Positions 18,856-28,122 of a DNA stretch of 64,000 bases are shown here, piece after piece. Position 1 is the first letter of the stretch; the number at the start of each line of letters is the position of its first letter. A program made the position numbers and the translations under genes. The notes below the pieces were generated by a model that was not told the origin of the DNA, made no database searches, and worked only from the letters and a program-made list of their open reading frames with translations. This DNA comes from JANPLG01 sp964609085 (lineage in GTDB: Bacteria; Armatimonadota; SYMT01), in assembly GCA_964609085.1 (NCBI GenBank), contig CAZSRZ010000007.1, positions 15,598 to 79,597 on the forward strand. Reading direction: 5' to 3'.

Positions 18856-19814
18856 TCCCCGCCGGCGGGCGCGGCGTCCGCCTCAGGCCGCTTACCGACT
18901 TCGCCCCCAAGCCACTGCTGCCGTTGGCGGGCGTGCCTATTCTCGAGCGAATCATCGGCTCCCTGCCCGCGGGATGGCCTGTCACGATTCTCATCACGCC
19001 CGAGGTCGAGGGGCCGTTTCGCCGCTGGATCGCCGGAACGCCGCTGAGCGGACGGGTGGATCTCTACGTTGAGCGTCCGACGTCGGCAGCTCCTCGGGGA
19101 CCGGTGGTCGCGATCCAGGAATGCGTCCTCGCCCAAGGCATTGATGATGCGCTCCTCGTGTTGATGGGGGACAGCATCCTGCCGTTCAGTCTGGTGGAGT
19201 TCGTTCCGGAAGATGGGGGGGACCGACCGCGCATCGCCGCCTACGAGCTGCCCGACGGCGTGGATCCCAGGCGATTTGGCGTCGTCGAGGCCGGCCGTGA
19301 TGGCAGGCTGCTCACCTTTGAGGAGAAGCCCGACCACCCTCGTTCGCGGTCGGTGTTCACCGGCTGCTTCACGCTCCCTCGCCGGCTTCTGCCCGAGCTG
19401 CGAGTACTTGCGGCCGAGGGTCTGCCGCAGATGGGGCACTTGATCGCCCGGTTCTTGGCCACGGCGGAGCCGGTGGACGTCTTCACGACGGCCGGCCAGT
19501 GGTACGACATCGGGACGTTCCGCGCCTACATCCAGGCCCATCAGCCGTTTATTTCCACGGACGGCACTCCCGCGACGGAGCCCGCGTTGACCGAGGCGTC
19601 CCGGCAGCAGGGCGTCGTGTATGTGGGACCGGGTGCCCGCGTCCTGGACTCCGACCTGCGCGACACGCTCGTCGGCGAAGGCGCCACTGTGACGCGGTCG
19701 CGGCTGTGCGAGTGCGTGGTCCACCCAGGAACGGAAGTGGCGGATCGCACTGCGACGGCGATACTGTTTACGCCGGGCGGCGAACTGCCCCTGGAAGAGG
19801 TGGGGGGTTCGTGA
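18843..19814 (+). CDS. Sugar-phosphate nucleotidyltransferase (RmlA/GalU-like)
   Basis: A 323-residue enzyme making an NDP-sugar. It starts with IPAGGRGVRLRPLT and has PKPLLPL, the nucleotide-binding and catalytic residues of the family, then VLMGDSILPF and FEEKPDH. Residues from about 240 form hexapeptide-like repeats (left-handed beta helix) as in two-domain nucleotidyltransferases. An SDR epimerase gene follows with a GTGA overlap, so the pair probably makes one sugar donor. The nucleotide and sugar are not evident. Confidence 0.88.
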   Translation: MHVLIPAGGRGVRLRPLTDFAPKPLLPLAGVPILERIIGSLPAGWPVTILITPEVEGPFRRWIAGTPLSGRVDLYVERPTSAAPRGPVVAIQECVLAQGIDDALLVLMGDSILPFSLVEFVPEDGGDRPRIAAYELPDGVDPRRFGVVEAGRDGRLLTFEEKPDHPRSRSVFTGCFTLPRRLLPELRVLAAEGLPQMGHLIARFLATAEPVDVFTTAGQWYDIGTFRAYIQAHQPFISTDGTPATEPALTEASRQQGVVYVGPGARVLDSDLRDTLVGEGATVTRSRLCECVVHPGTEVADRTATAILFTPGGELPLEEVGGS

Positions 19815-20749
19815 GCGGGCGAGTACTCATCACCGGCGGTGCCGGTTTCATCGGATGCAACGTCGGCAGGGATCTCCTGCGCCACGGGTGGCACGTCACC
19901 GCGATGGACAACCTGTTCCTCGGAACTCCGGCGAACCTTCCGACCGAGATTTCGCTCATCGAAGGGGATGTCGTGGACCCCAGTGCATGGGCACGGGTAC
20001 CGGCCGTGGACGCCATCGTGCACCTGGCGGGAGCCTCCTCCGCACCGATGTTCGCGGACGACCTGGCGGCGTGCTACCAGAACAACGTCGTCGGTTTCAT
20101 CGAGGTGTTGGAGTTCGCCCGTCGTTGCGGGGCCAGGCGCGTTGCCTATGCTTCCACCTCTTCGGTCTACGGAAACGTCCCGCCGCCGTTGCGTGAGGAC
20201 GGGCCGATCGACATCCCCAACTTCTACGCCGTCACGAAGCACGCGATGGAGGAGACAGCCTCTGTCTACAGCACGATCTACGGGCTGGAGATCATAGGCT
20301 TCCGCTTCATGAGCGTCTACGGGCCTCGGGAGGACCACAAGGGGCGGTTTGCCAACCTCGTCTCGCAGTTCATCTGGGACGTCGAGGCGGGTCGTCGGCC
20401 GGTGGTCTATGGCGACGGTGAACAGACCCGGGACTTCACCAGCGTCTGGGACATCGCTCAGGCGCTGCGGCGTGCGCTGGAGCATCCACAGCCCCTCGGA
20501 GCTTCGGTTTTCAACGTCGGCACCTCGGAGGCAACGCCGGTAAATGAACTGGTGGCCTTGCTGGCTGAAGTGATGAAGCGGCCAGTTGAACCCCAACACA
20601 TTGAGAATCCGGTGGCCGCGGGCTATGTCCGCAGCCAGCAGGCGAGCCTGGAGAAGGTGCAACGTGTGCTGGGCTACCGACCGTCCGTTAGCCTGCGCCA
20701 GGGGGTGGAGGAGATCGTGCGGATCCGGGCCGCCGGAGCGGACGCCTGA
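19811..20749 (+). CDS. NDP-sugar epimerase/dehydratase (GalE/WbpP-like SDR)
   Basis: A 312-residue extended SDR. The NAD motif GGAGFIG, the SSVYG serine region and catalytic Tyr139-x3-Lys143 (NFYAVTK) are present. The stretches RFMSVYGPREDHKG and YGDGEQTRDFTSVWD are typical of UDP-hexose 4-epimerase relatives. GTG 19811 overlaps the nucleotidyltransferase stop. It probably acts on the product of that enzyme. Confidence 0.9.
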   Translation: MSGRVLITGGAGFIGCNVGRDLLRHGWHVTAMDNLFLGTPANLPTEISLIEGDVVDPSAWARVPAVDAIVHLAGASSAPMFADDLAACYQNNVVGFIEVLEFARRCGARRVAYASTSSVYGNVPPPLREDGPIDIPNFYAVTKHAMEETASVYSTIYGLEIIGFRFMSVYGPREDHKGRFANLVSQFIWDVEAGRRPVVYGDGEQTRDFTSVWDIAQALRRALEHPQPLGASVFNVGTSEATPVNELVALLAEVMKRPVEPQHIENPVAAGYVRSQQASLEKVQRVLGYRPSVSLRQGVEEIVRIRAAGADA

Positions 20750-20793
20750 GCCCCACGGCGGTCGGCGCTGCGGCGAGTCCGGACCCGCGGGTC

Positions 20794-21828
20794 TTGCTGC
20801 ACACTTACGACTGGGCCTTCCAGCGCCCAGGCGGCGGCGAAGTCCAGCTTCTACAAACGGAGCGACACCTCCGCGAACTCGGCGTTCGCGTGGACCGCTT
20901 CGATCGCTGGACCACGCGGCTCGAGGAGCACCCTCTGGTCCACTCCTTCTCATTGATTCCGCACGACTTTTGGCACCCGGTGAAGCTGGCCGGCTGCGGC
21001 CTGCTCGTGTCGACCATCCACTGGCCGACGCCCAAGGAGCAGGGTCTCCGCGACCGAGTGCGCGGCGTGGTGGTGGGAGCCGGGCGGCGCATCCTGGGAG
21101 GCGGATCGCCCCCAGAGGGAAAGCCGTTCCGGCATGTGGACCTCTTCCTGCCCAACTCGCAGATGGAGGCCGACCTGCTGTGCCAGGTCTACAAACTTCC
21201 GCCTGAGAAGATGCACGTGGTGCCCAACGGAGTTGAGGAGCGGTTTCTCGGCGCGACGCCCGATGCCTTTGTAGCGAGGTATGGGCTGCGTGACTTTGTC
21301 CTCTGCGTGGGACGCATCGACGGCCGGAAGAACCAGCTCACCCTGGTTCGTGCACTCAAAGGGATCGGACGGCCTATCGTCTGCATCGGCGAGCCTGTGC
21401 TGGGTCAGGAAGAGTATCTGGAGGAGTGTCGGCGAGAGGGCGGAGCGGACGTCCACTTCCTGGGCAAGCTGGAGCATGACTCTCCGCTCCTTGCGTCCGC
21501 CTACGCAGCGGCGGCCGTGCTCGCCCTGCCGACCTGGATCGAGACGCCGGGTCTCTGCGCTCTGGAGGCAGCGTTGGCCGGAACCCCCATCGTGATCACG
21601 GAGCTGGGCTGCACCAGGGAATACTTCGGGGAGCACGTTCGGTACATCCGTCCGGACGATCCGGAGGGCATACGCGTTGCGGTCGAGGCGGTGTTGCGAG
21701 AGCCGCCGGATGCCGCGGACCTGCGAGAGCGGGTGCATCAGCGATACTTGTGGAGACACGCCGCGGCCGCCACCCTGGCCGCCTACGAGAGAGTGCTGGC
21801 CGGTCGAACCAGGGGAGCCATCGATTGA
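20794..21828 (+). CDS. GT4-family glycosyltransferase
   Basis: A GT-B enzyme of at least 344 residues. The N-terminal glycine turn is RPGGGEVQL, and the C-terminal domain has CVGRIDGRKNQ and Glu-x7-Glu in ETPGLCALEAALAG. The canonical start TTG 20794 cuts into the first beta strand (PRVLLHTYDW). The frame is open further up to CTG 20746, whose CTGA would overlap the previous stop exactly as at other junctions, so the true start may be that CTG (360 residues). Confidence 0.87.
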   Translation: MLHTYDWAFQRPGGGEVQLLQTERHLRELGVRVDRFDRWTTRLEEHPLVHSFSLIPHDFWHPVKLAGCGLLVSTIHWPTPKEQGLRDRVRGVVVGAGRRILGGGSPPEGKPFRHVDLFLPNSQMEADLLCQVYKLPPEKMHVVPNGVEERFLGATPDAFVARYGLRDFVLCVGRIDGRKNQLTLVRALKGIGRPIVCIGEPVLGQEEYLEECRREGGADVHFLGKLEHDSPLLASAYAAAAVLALPTWIETPGLCALEAALAGTPIVITELGCTREYFGEHVRYIRPDDPEGIRVAVEAVLREPPDAADLRERVHQRYLWRHAAAATLAAYERVLAGRTRGAID

Positions 21829-22769
21829 GTTCCGTTACCTCCGCCCCAACCGGATCCTCTCGGACCCAGGTCGCCGCCGAGTGCTGTGTCTGCGGGCCGA
21901 TTCAGGCCAGCCTCATCCGGAAGGAAGAGTGGCGCACGATCGTGCAGTGTCCCCGCTGCCGGCTGGTGTTCTGCGCGAATGTGAGCTACGCGGACACCCA
22001 GCACCTCTACGAGGAGGAGTACTGGGGTGGAGAAGCGGACGTCGGCTACTCGGAGTACCTGGTAAACCCCGAAGTCCACGCGCAATGGAACCGCACCAAG
22101 CAGAGTGGCATCCTCCGAGCCGGGAAGCGACCGCCGGGGAGGTTGCTGGACGTGGGCTGTGCCACCGGGGATTGGGTTGCCGGCGCGGGGGAGATGGGTT
22201 GGAAGGCCAGCGGCATCGAGATCTCCCGCTACGCCGGCGAAATCGCGCAGAAGAAGGGGCTCGACATCCACATCGGCACTCTCCTCGACGCCCCCTTCCC
22301 GGAGCGGGAGTTCGATGTGATCACCATGTGGGATGTCATCGAGCATGTTCCCGATCCGGTCCTTGAGGCGCGGAAGCTGTTCGCCTTGCTGAAGCCGGGA
22401 GGAGCCTTGGTGCTGGCAACGCCGAATGTCGGCAGCCTGCGCGCTCGCCGAGAACGGGCCTCCTGGCACGGCTTCCGCGTCTCCCAGGAGCACATCCTGT
22501 TCTTCACTCCATCCACCATCGCGACCGTCTTACGCAAGGCCGGTTTTCAGGGTATCGGCACAGACACGTACATGATCGATGAGCGCATCCGGATACTGCT
22601 GAACCCGCTGTCGGACTGCTCCAACCTGCCGGTCAACATCCGTGGCCATCGGTTCTACCACATCTGGGATGCCAATCCGATGACGTGGATGCACTCGCTG
22701 CTTGAAATGATGGGCTACGGCCATGTCCTACTGTGCTGGGCGTATCGACCCGAGGAGAGTCCGGCCTGA
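21825..22769 (+). CDS. SAM-dependent methyltransferase with N-terminal zinc-ribbon-like motif
   Basis: A 314-residue protein. The N-terminus has two Cys pairs (CCVCGP and CPRC), as in Methyltransf_23-type glycan methyltransferases. SAM motif I is LLDVGCATGDW and the following acidic position is GIEISRY; then WDVIEHVPDP and PGGALVLATPN. The TTG start overlaps the preceding stop as TTGA. Substrate is unknown. Confidence 0.86.
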   Translation: MSSVTSAPTGSSRTQVAAECCVCGPIQASLIRKEEWRTIVQCPRCRLVFCANVSYADTQHLYEEEYWGGEADVGYSEYLVNPEVHAQWNRTKQSGILRAGKRPPGRLLDVGCATGDWVAGAGEMGWKASGIEISRYAGEIAQKKGLDIHIGTLLDAPFPEREFDVITMWDVIEHVPDPVLEARKLFALLKPGGALVLATPNVGSLRARRERASWHGFRVSQEHILFFTPSTIATVLRKAGFQGIGTDTYMIDERIRILLNPLSDCSNLPVNIRGHRFYHIWDANPMTWMHSLLEMMGYGHVLLCWAYRPEESPA

Positions 22770-23797
22770 CTCGGCCGTCCGCAGGCACGCTGCTGATCTC
22801 CACGTTCCCTCCGGAGCAGTGTGGCGTCGCCGCGTATGCCGCTCAGCAGGTGGACGCCCTACGTGCGCAGGGGGTGCCGGTCAAAGTGCTGACGTGGGGT
22901 GAAGGGCGTGGCGACCTTGTGCTGCCGACGGCCCCCACCGGGCTGGGGGCTCTGGCGATGGTGCCGCACGCGCGGCAGGCGGAGAGGGTGATCCTGCACT
23001 ATATGCCCTCCTTCTACGAGCGGCCCCATTCCCGCATCGAGCAGGTGTTGACCCGCGTGGCGATGGGCCGACTCTTCCGCTTGCTCCCACACCTCCAGGT
23101 CATCGTCCACGAGCAGAGCTGGTACCCGCCTTTCTCGGAGATGTCGGTGCCGGGACGACTGCTCTGGTGGTTGGAGCGCCGTCAGTGGATGGCTGCTCGG
23201 GACCTTTGTTTTCACAATGAGGCGGCCATCGATCTCCACCGGCGTCGCTTCCGCCTCCCCGGCGACAACGCCCGGCTCATCCGGCACGGCGAGGCATTTC
23301 GGCCCTACTTCGACGGCGACCGCGATGCCGCCCGCCGCGAACTGGGTCTGGCGGCGGAGCGCCTGATCTTCCTCTCAGTGGGTTTCATCACGCCCTACAA
23401 GGGCTATGAGACAGTCATCGGTGCCCTGGCGAATCTCCCCGACTTCGACTGCGAGTACCACATCGTCGGGACGCTCCACCCAAAGTCCGGGCAGGCCGAC
23501 GCCGACTATCTGGAGAGCCTCGTCCGCCAGGCCAGCTCGGACGTCCGCGTGCGCTTCGTCCGGGAATTCATCGACGACAGGGCGTTTGATCGGTGGATCC
23601 GGGCTGCCGACGCCGTGCTGCTTCCCTATCGGTCTTCCACCTCGTCCAGCGTGCTGGCTCGGTGCCGGCTCCTGGGAACAAGGGCGATCGTCTCGTCCGC
23701 TGCGGGGCTTGCGGCGGAGCTGGGTCCGCGAGATACCGTCGCCCAGGATGCCGCGTGGTCCGAGTTGCTTGCGGCCTTCCCCCGAGATGGCGCGTGA
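22733..23797 (+). CDS. GT4-like glycosyltransferase lacking the E-x7-E motif
   Basis: A GT-B protein of about 343-354 residues. FPPEQCGVAAYA near the N-terminus matches GT4 acceptor turns, and FLSVGFITPYKGYE starts the C-terminal Rossmann domain. At the donor site, LLPYRSSTSSSVLA has no Glu pair, as in a group of divergent GT4 relatives. Two starts are possible: GTG 22733, overlapping the upstream gene by 37 bases, or CTG 22766, which would give the four-base CTGA overlap common in this block. Confidence 0.78.
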   Translation: MLGVSTRGESGLTRPSAGTLLISTFPPEQCGVAAYAAQQVDALRAQGVPVKVLTWGEGRGDLVLPTAPTGLGALAMVPHARQAERVILHYMPSFYERPHSRIEQVLTRVAMGRLFRLLPHLQVIVHEQSWYPPFSEMSVPGRLLWWLERRQWMAARDLCFHNEAAIDLHRRRFRLPGDNARLIRHGEAFRPYFDGDRDAARRELGLAAERLIFLSVGFITPYKGYETVIGALANLPDFDCEYHIVGTLHPKSGQADADYLESLVRQASSDVRVRFVREFIDDRAFDRWIRAADAVLLPYRSSTSSSVLARCRLLGTRAIVSSAAGLAAELGPRDTVAQDAAWSELLAAFPRDGA

Positions 23798-24891
23798 AGA
23801 CGCTCCGGCTGGTGCTGGGCGGTCGATCCGGTGGGCTCGGCGGCACCGAGCGGGTGGCGGATGGAATCCGCGACGTCTTCCTGCGAGCGGGTTGGGAGGT
23901 GGAGTGGGTATCCCCGGAGGACCTGCCTCGGATCCCGCGTTCCCGCCGCTTTCCGGCGCTCAATGAAGCACTGCGGGCGTGGAGTCTCAATCGCACACTG
24001 CGGTCGCGCGGTAACGTGACGCTGACCGTCAGTCACGGCATCTATGGCTGGGGTGCCCGGGGACCGCGGCTGCACGTCTACCACGGCACCTTCGTCGGCC
24101 TCACCCTGGCCTGCCGCCACATTTTGCATCCGCTGGACGTGCAGGTGAACCGATCGATCTACGGGGTGATGGAGCGGCGGAGTGGGCAATCCGCCTCGCT
24201 CTCAGCCGCCGTCTCCAGGGCTGCGGCGGAGGAGGTGCAGCTTTACTACCGCCTCAAAATGGTTCGCGCCGCGCCCAACGCCGTCGATGTGGATCACTTC
24301 GGCGCCGGGGATTCCTCCCGAGAGACGGCTCGGTGCGAGCACCAGCTTCCGGCCGGGGCCTGGATTGCCCTCAGCCTGGGCCGGGTGGATGCGGGAAAGG
24401 GGCGCGAGTACCTGCGCGAGGCGTGCGCACATCTGCCGGATCCGGTCCGCCTTGTGCTGGCCGCTCCCTCGGGCAGCGGCATAGAGAGGTTCCCAACTGA
24501 GCGCACGATTCGGCTCCCGGGTGTGCCCTACGCGCAACTCCCCTCACTCTACCGGGCGGCTGACTGTGTGATCAGCGCCTCCCTCTACGAGGGGTTCGGC
24601 CTCACCCCACTTGAGGGATGGGCGTGCGGACGGCCGTTCGTGGGCACTTCAGTCGGTATCCTCCGAGAATTAGCCCCGTTGGCCCCCGACCTTGAGTCCG
24701 TGCTGGTGGCCCCCCGTGACGGGCTCGCTCTGGCGGCGGCGGTACAGAAACTGGCTGGGGATCCGGATCTTGCTCGTCGTCAGGCTGAGTGGGGGAGGCA
24801 CATCGTCGCGGAGCGCTTCTCACTCGCCGCGTTCAGCCGCACATACCTTGCCCTCGCGGACGAGGTGCTGGCGTCGGGCTCGCCGGCGTGA
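23794..24891 (+). CDS. GT4-family glycosyltransferase
   Basis: A 365-residue GT-B enzyme. The glycine turn is GGRSGGLGGTER, the C-terminal domain starts at LSLGRVDAGKG, and the donor-site motif is YEGFGLTPLEGWACG with Glu-x7-Glu intact. The N-terminal domain carries HVYHGTFVG. GTG 23794 overlaps the preceding stop; the next gene is joined in the same way. Donor unknown. Confidence 0.88.
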   Translation: MKTLRLVLGGRSGGLGGTERVADGIRDVFLRAGWEVEWVSPEDLPRIPRSRRFPALNEALRAWSLNRTLRSRGNVTLTVSHGIYGWGARGPRLHVYHGTFVGLTLACRHILHPLDVQVNRSIYGVMERRSGQSASLSAAVSRAAAEEVQLYYRLKMVRAAPNAVDVDHFGAGDSSRETARCEHQLPAGAWIALSLGRVDAGKGREYLREACAHLPDPVRLVLAAPSGSGIERFPTERTIRLPGVPYAQLPSLYRAADCVISASLYEGFGLTPLEGWACGRPFVGTSVGILRELAPLAPDLESVLVAPRDGLALAAAVQKLAGDPDLARRQAEWGRHIVAERFSLAAFSRTYLALADEVLASGSPA

Positions 24892-26030
24892 GCCGGTTGC
24901 GGATCGGCATCGATGGGTCCCTCGCATGCAGCGCTCGACCGACGGGGGTCGAGCATTTCGCTCGCTCGCTCCTGAACGAGGTGGTCCGGCTGGAGCCTGA
25001 TCGGGTTCGGTGGTTCGTCTATCTCCCTCCGAATGGAGCCCCTCCGGCCGACTGTCCTGCCGGCGTTGTGGTGCGGCACCGTCCAGACGTGAATACCCTC
25101 ATCAAGCGGCCATGGATCGTGGCCCAGAGCTGGCGCGACCGGCTGGACGTGTTCTATGGCTTTGGGCATCTGCCGCCGCCCGCGGGCGCCCGGGGCCGGA
25201 TTGTCATCACCGTTCATGACCTCGCCTTCGATCGCTTCCCGGATTGCTATCCGCCTGGTGCGCCGGCAACGGCCCACGCGCAGGTCGCGGACGCCTGCCG
25301 CCGAGCGGGCAGGGTGGTGGTCCCGTCCGAGGCGACCCGCGCAGATCTGGTCTCTGCGTACGGCATGGCGTCCGAGCGCGTCGACGTGATCCTCGAGGGT
25401 GGGCGCAGCGTCTTTCAGCCCGGGGAGCCGGGTCCGCTGCCGGAAAGGGTTAAGGCCGCGGGAATTTGCGCTCCCTTCGCGCTCACCGTTGGCCGAATCG
25501 ACCGGCGCAAGAACGTCGGGCACGTGATTGATGCCTACAGGCGACTGCTCAGGGATGGGGTTGCCATCGGCGGACTGGTGATCGTGGGACCAGACGACAC
25601 TGGGTCCGAGGACGTCCGGCGGCGGCTCGCGGGCGGAGCGACCGGTGGTATGGTCGATGGCGAGAAGATTGTGCTGACCGGCTACCTTGGGGAGGATGAG
25701 TTGGTGGGTCTCTACCGCGCGGCGGCCCTCCTGGTTTATCCCTCACGTGCGGAGGGCTTTGGTTTGCCCGTGCTCGAGGCCATGGCCTGCGGCACCCCGG
25801 TGGTGACCTCCAACGTCTCCTCGCTGCCCGAGGTGGCGGGAGAGGCTGCCCTGCTGGTGGATCCCGAGAGCGTCGAAGCCATCGCCGGGGCGATGCGAGA
25901 GGTGCTGTCGAGTGCCGAGTTGCGAGGCGAACTGCGGGCTGTCGGGTTGGCGCGGGCGGCGGAGTTGACCTGGGGAGCCAGCGCCCGGCGATTGGCCCGG
26001 TCGTTACTGGCTGCGGGCGGCATCACGTGA
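24888..26030 (+). CDS. GT4-family glycosyltransferase (mannosyltransferase-like)
   Basis: A 380-residue GT-B enzyme of the GT4 group with RIGIDGSLAC and TGVEHFARSLL at the N-terminus, VHDLAFDRFPD in the middle, TVGRIDRRKNV and the Glu-x7-Glu motif AEGFGLPVLEAMACGTPVV. This composition is very common among alpha-mannosyl and alpha-glucosyl transferases of O-antigen clusters. GTG 24888 overlaps the previous stop by four bases. Confidence 0.92.
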   Translation: MSRLRIGIDGSLACSARPTGVEHFARSLLNEVVRLEPDRVRWFVYLPPNGAPPADCPAGVVVRHRPDVNTLIKRPWIVAQSWRDRLDVFYGFGHLPPPAGARGRIVITVHDLAFDRFPDCYPPGAPATAHAQVADACRRAGRVVVPSEATRADLVSAYGMASERVDVILEGGRSVFQPGEPGPLPERVKAAGICAPFALTVGRIDRRKNVGHVIDAYRRLLRDGVAIGGLVIVGPDDTGSEDVRRRLAGGATGGMVDGEKIVLTGYLGEDELVGLYRAAALLVYPSRAEGFGLPVLEAMACGTPVVTSNVSSLPEVAGEAALLVDPESVEAIAGAMREVLSSAELRGELRAVGLARAAELTWGASARRLARSLLAAGGIT

Positions 26031-26926
26031 GCGAACTGTGCGTCATCGTGGCCACCGCCGGTCGACCCCGGTTGCTCCGTGCCCTGCTCGACGCTCTGCG
26101 GTCCCAGACGGTAGGCACGGGTGCTTTCGATCTGCACGTGGTCATTGATGGCGGTGACCCGGAGACCGAGACGTTGTTGCGGGAAGTATCCCCTTCGTGG
26201 GGAGGCGAGATGGGATGGAGTTCCACTCCCGTCCGCCGCGGCCCGGCGGCCGCGCGGAATATCGCCATCGCAGCCACGCACGCGCCGATTGTGGTGATGA
26301 CGGATGACGACTGTGTCCCCGCTCCCGGCTGGTTGGCGGCGGTGGAGGCCTGCATGCGACGGTGTCCAGATGCAGGCTTCATGTTCGGGAAAACCGTCAC
26401 CCAGGACGATCGGCTCACCCCTTTCAGCCACTACGTGGTCAACCTGACCGGCGCAGGGCATCAGACGTGCAATTGCGCCTACCGCCGAGAGCTTCTCAGC
26501 CGGCTCGGGGGCTTCGACGAGCGGTTCCCCTTCGCCTATCTTGAGGACACGGACCTCTTCTGTCGCGCCCGGGAAGTCGCCCCCTACGTCTTCTGCGAGG
26601 ACGCGCTCGTGCTCCACCCACCCCGGGAGTCCGGCCCCGCGCAGGTGGTTGCTGGCTACCGACGTTTCGAGGCGGACTTCATCTTCGCCGCCAAGTCCCC
26701 GCAGTGGTACCGGACCCGGCATGGCGGCCACGGACCGCTCCGCGAAGTGATGGGCACGGTGGCATTGCGGCATACTTTCCGCCGTCTGTGGGATGAGCGA
26801 CGCTGGCTGCGGGCCGCTCCGGCGCTCTATCTGAAGTTCGCCGCTGCGATGGTGTTCGCCGCCGTTTCCCTCTGGTGTTGCGCCCCGATCTGGGCATTTC
26901 GGCACCGCAGGGCCTCGGCACCGTGA
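26027..26926 (+). CDS. GT2-family glycosyltransferase
   Basis: A 299-residue GT-A enzyme. It has VIVATAGRPRLL at the N-terminus, VIDGGDPE, an RGPAAARN strand-helix element, the metal site MTDDDC and GGFDERFPFAYLEDTD. A hydrophobic stretch of about 20 residues near residue 275 may be a membrane anchor. It is coupled on both sides by GTGA overlaps. Confidence 0.88.
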   Translation: MSELCVIVATAGRPRLLRALLDALRSQTVGTGAFDLHVVIDGGDPETETLLREVSPSWGGEMGWSSTPVRRGPAAARNIAIAATHAPIVVMTDDDCVPAPGWLAAVEACMRRCPDAGFMFGKTVTQDDRLTPFSHYVVNLTGAGHQTCNCAYRRELLSRLGGFDERFPFAYLEDTDLFCRAREVAPYVFCEDALVLHPPRESGPAQVVAGYRRFEADFIFAAKSPQWYRTRHGGHGPLREVMGTVALRHTFRRLWDERRWLRAAPALYLKFAAAMVFAAVSLWCCAPIWAFRHRRASAP

Positions 26927-28122
26927 GCGACGGGCGAAAGTTACTGGTCCTCGGCCCCAGCTACCCGTTCCCTCCCCGTGACGGGGCACAGCTTCGGCTG
27001 ACCAGCCTGGTCGAGGGGTTGCACCCAGGCATCGAGGTGACGCTCATCTGCCCGGACGACGTTGAGCAGGAGACCGAGACACGCCCGGCTGAGGGGAACG
27101 TGGGTCGAGCCATTCGGGTGCCACGCCCGCCGCGAGTGACGGGCTGGGCGGCTTCAACCGCCGCGCAGCTTCTCCGCCCCGACCCCAGCCTGATCTGGAA
27201 ATTCCGCTCCGCCGAGTTCGGGCGCTGCGTGGCACGCGAGGCGGCGGCTGCCGATGCCGTTTTGGCTGTGGGGCTGCAGTTGGCGCTCTACTTCGAGTTC
27301 GTGCCGCCGGGCATCCCCACGGCCCTCGACAACTACAACGTGGAGAGCCGAATCCTGGAACGGTTGGCTGCCACCCGATCCGGACTCCGTCGGCGTTTCT
27401 GGCTGGCGGAGGCATGGAAGCTGCGCCGCTGGGAGCGCCGGTTGATGGAACGCTCCGGGACGGTTTTCGCCATCTCCGAAACCGACCGCGAAGGGATGTC
27501 CCGCCTAGCGCCGCGGGCCAACCTGCTCACCGTGCCGATGGGGATGCACGGCTCCTCCTATGCCGGGCCGCCATCCGGGCCGCCAGTAGTTCTCTTCACG
27601 GGCGCCTTCAACTGGCATGTCAACGAGGATGCGGCTGTCTGGATGTGCCGGGAGGTCTGGCCGCTCATCCGGTCTCGCCGGCCGGACGCACTGCTCCGCC
27701 TGGTGGGCCGAGATCCCAGCTCGGTCGTGCGCGAACTCGCGGAGCCCGGCTCGGTCGAGGTGACGGGGACAGTGCCCGAGATGCGCCCGTACGTCGAAGC
27801 TGCAACCCTGATCGTCGTGCCACTGCGCTATGGGAGTGGCGTTAGAACTAAGATTCTCGAGGCTTTCACCGCCGGGAGGCCGGTTATCTCCACCGCCGTG
27901 GGCTGCGAAGGGCTAGATGTGACTCACGGAAAGGAACTGATGATCGGAGATGGTTCCGGCGGCTTCGCCGAGGCATGCCTTGAAGTGATGCAGGACGCCG
28001 ATCTGGCTCAACGACTCGTGGCTGCGGGCAGAATCTTCGTCGAGCGCCAGGATCGGGAAGCCGCGAGTGCGTGGCATCGGGCGCTCAAAACCTGCTTCCG
28101 GTGGGATGCGCCGTCGGGATGA
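26923..28122 (+). CDS. GT4-family glycosyltransferase (Glyco_trans_1_4 type)
   Basis: A 399-residue GT-B protein. It starts LLVLGPSYPFPPRDG, has DNYNVESRI, VLFTGAFNWHVNEDA and the end motif PLRYGSGVRTKILEAFTAG, in which the first Glu is replaced by Gly-Ser-Gly and the second Glu is kept. This variant is normal for the Glyco_trans_1_4 branch, common in exopolysaccharide clusters. GTG 26923 overlaps the preceding stop, and ATGA couples the next gene. Confidence 0.88.
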   Translation: MSDGRKLLVLGPSYPFPPRDGAQLRLTSLVEGLHPGIEVTLICPDDVEQETETRPAEGNVGRAIRVPRPPRVTGWAASTAAQLLRPDPSLIWKFRSAEFGRCVAREAAAADAVLAVGLQLALYFEFVPPGIPTALDNYNVESRILERLAATRSGLRRRFWLAEAWKLRRWERRLMERSGTVFAISETDREGMSRLAPRANLLTVPMGMHGSSYAGPPSGPPVVLFTGAFNWHVNEDAAVWMCREVWPLIRSRRPDALLRLVGRDPSSVVRELAEPGSVEVTGTVPEMRPYVEAATLIVVPLRYGSGVRTKILEAFTAGRPVISTAVGCEGLDVTHGKELMIGDGSGGFAEACLEVMQDADLAQRLVAAGRIFVERQDREAASAWHRALKTCFRWDAPSG

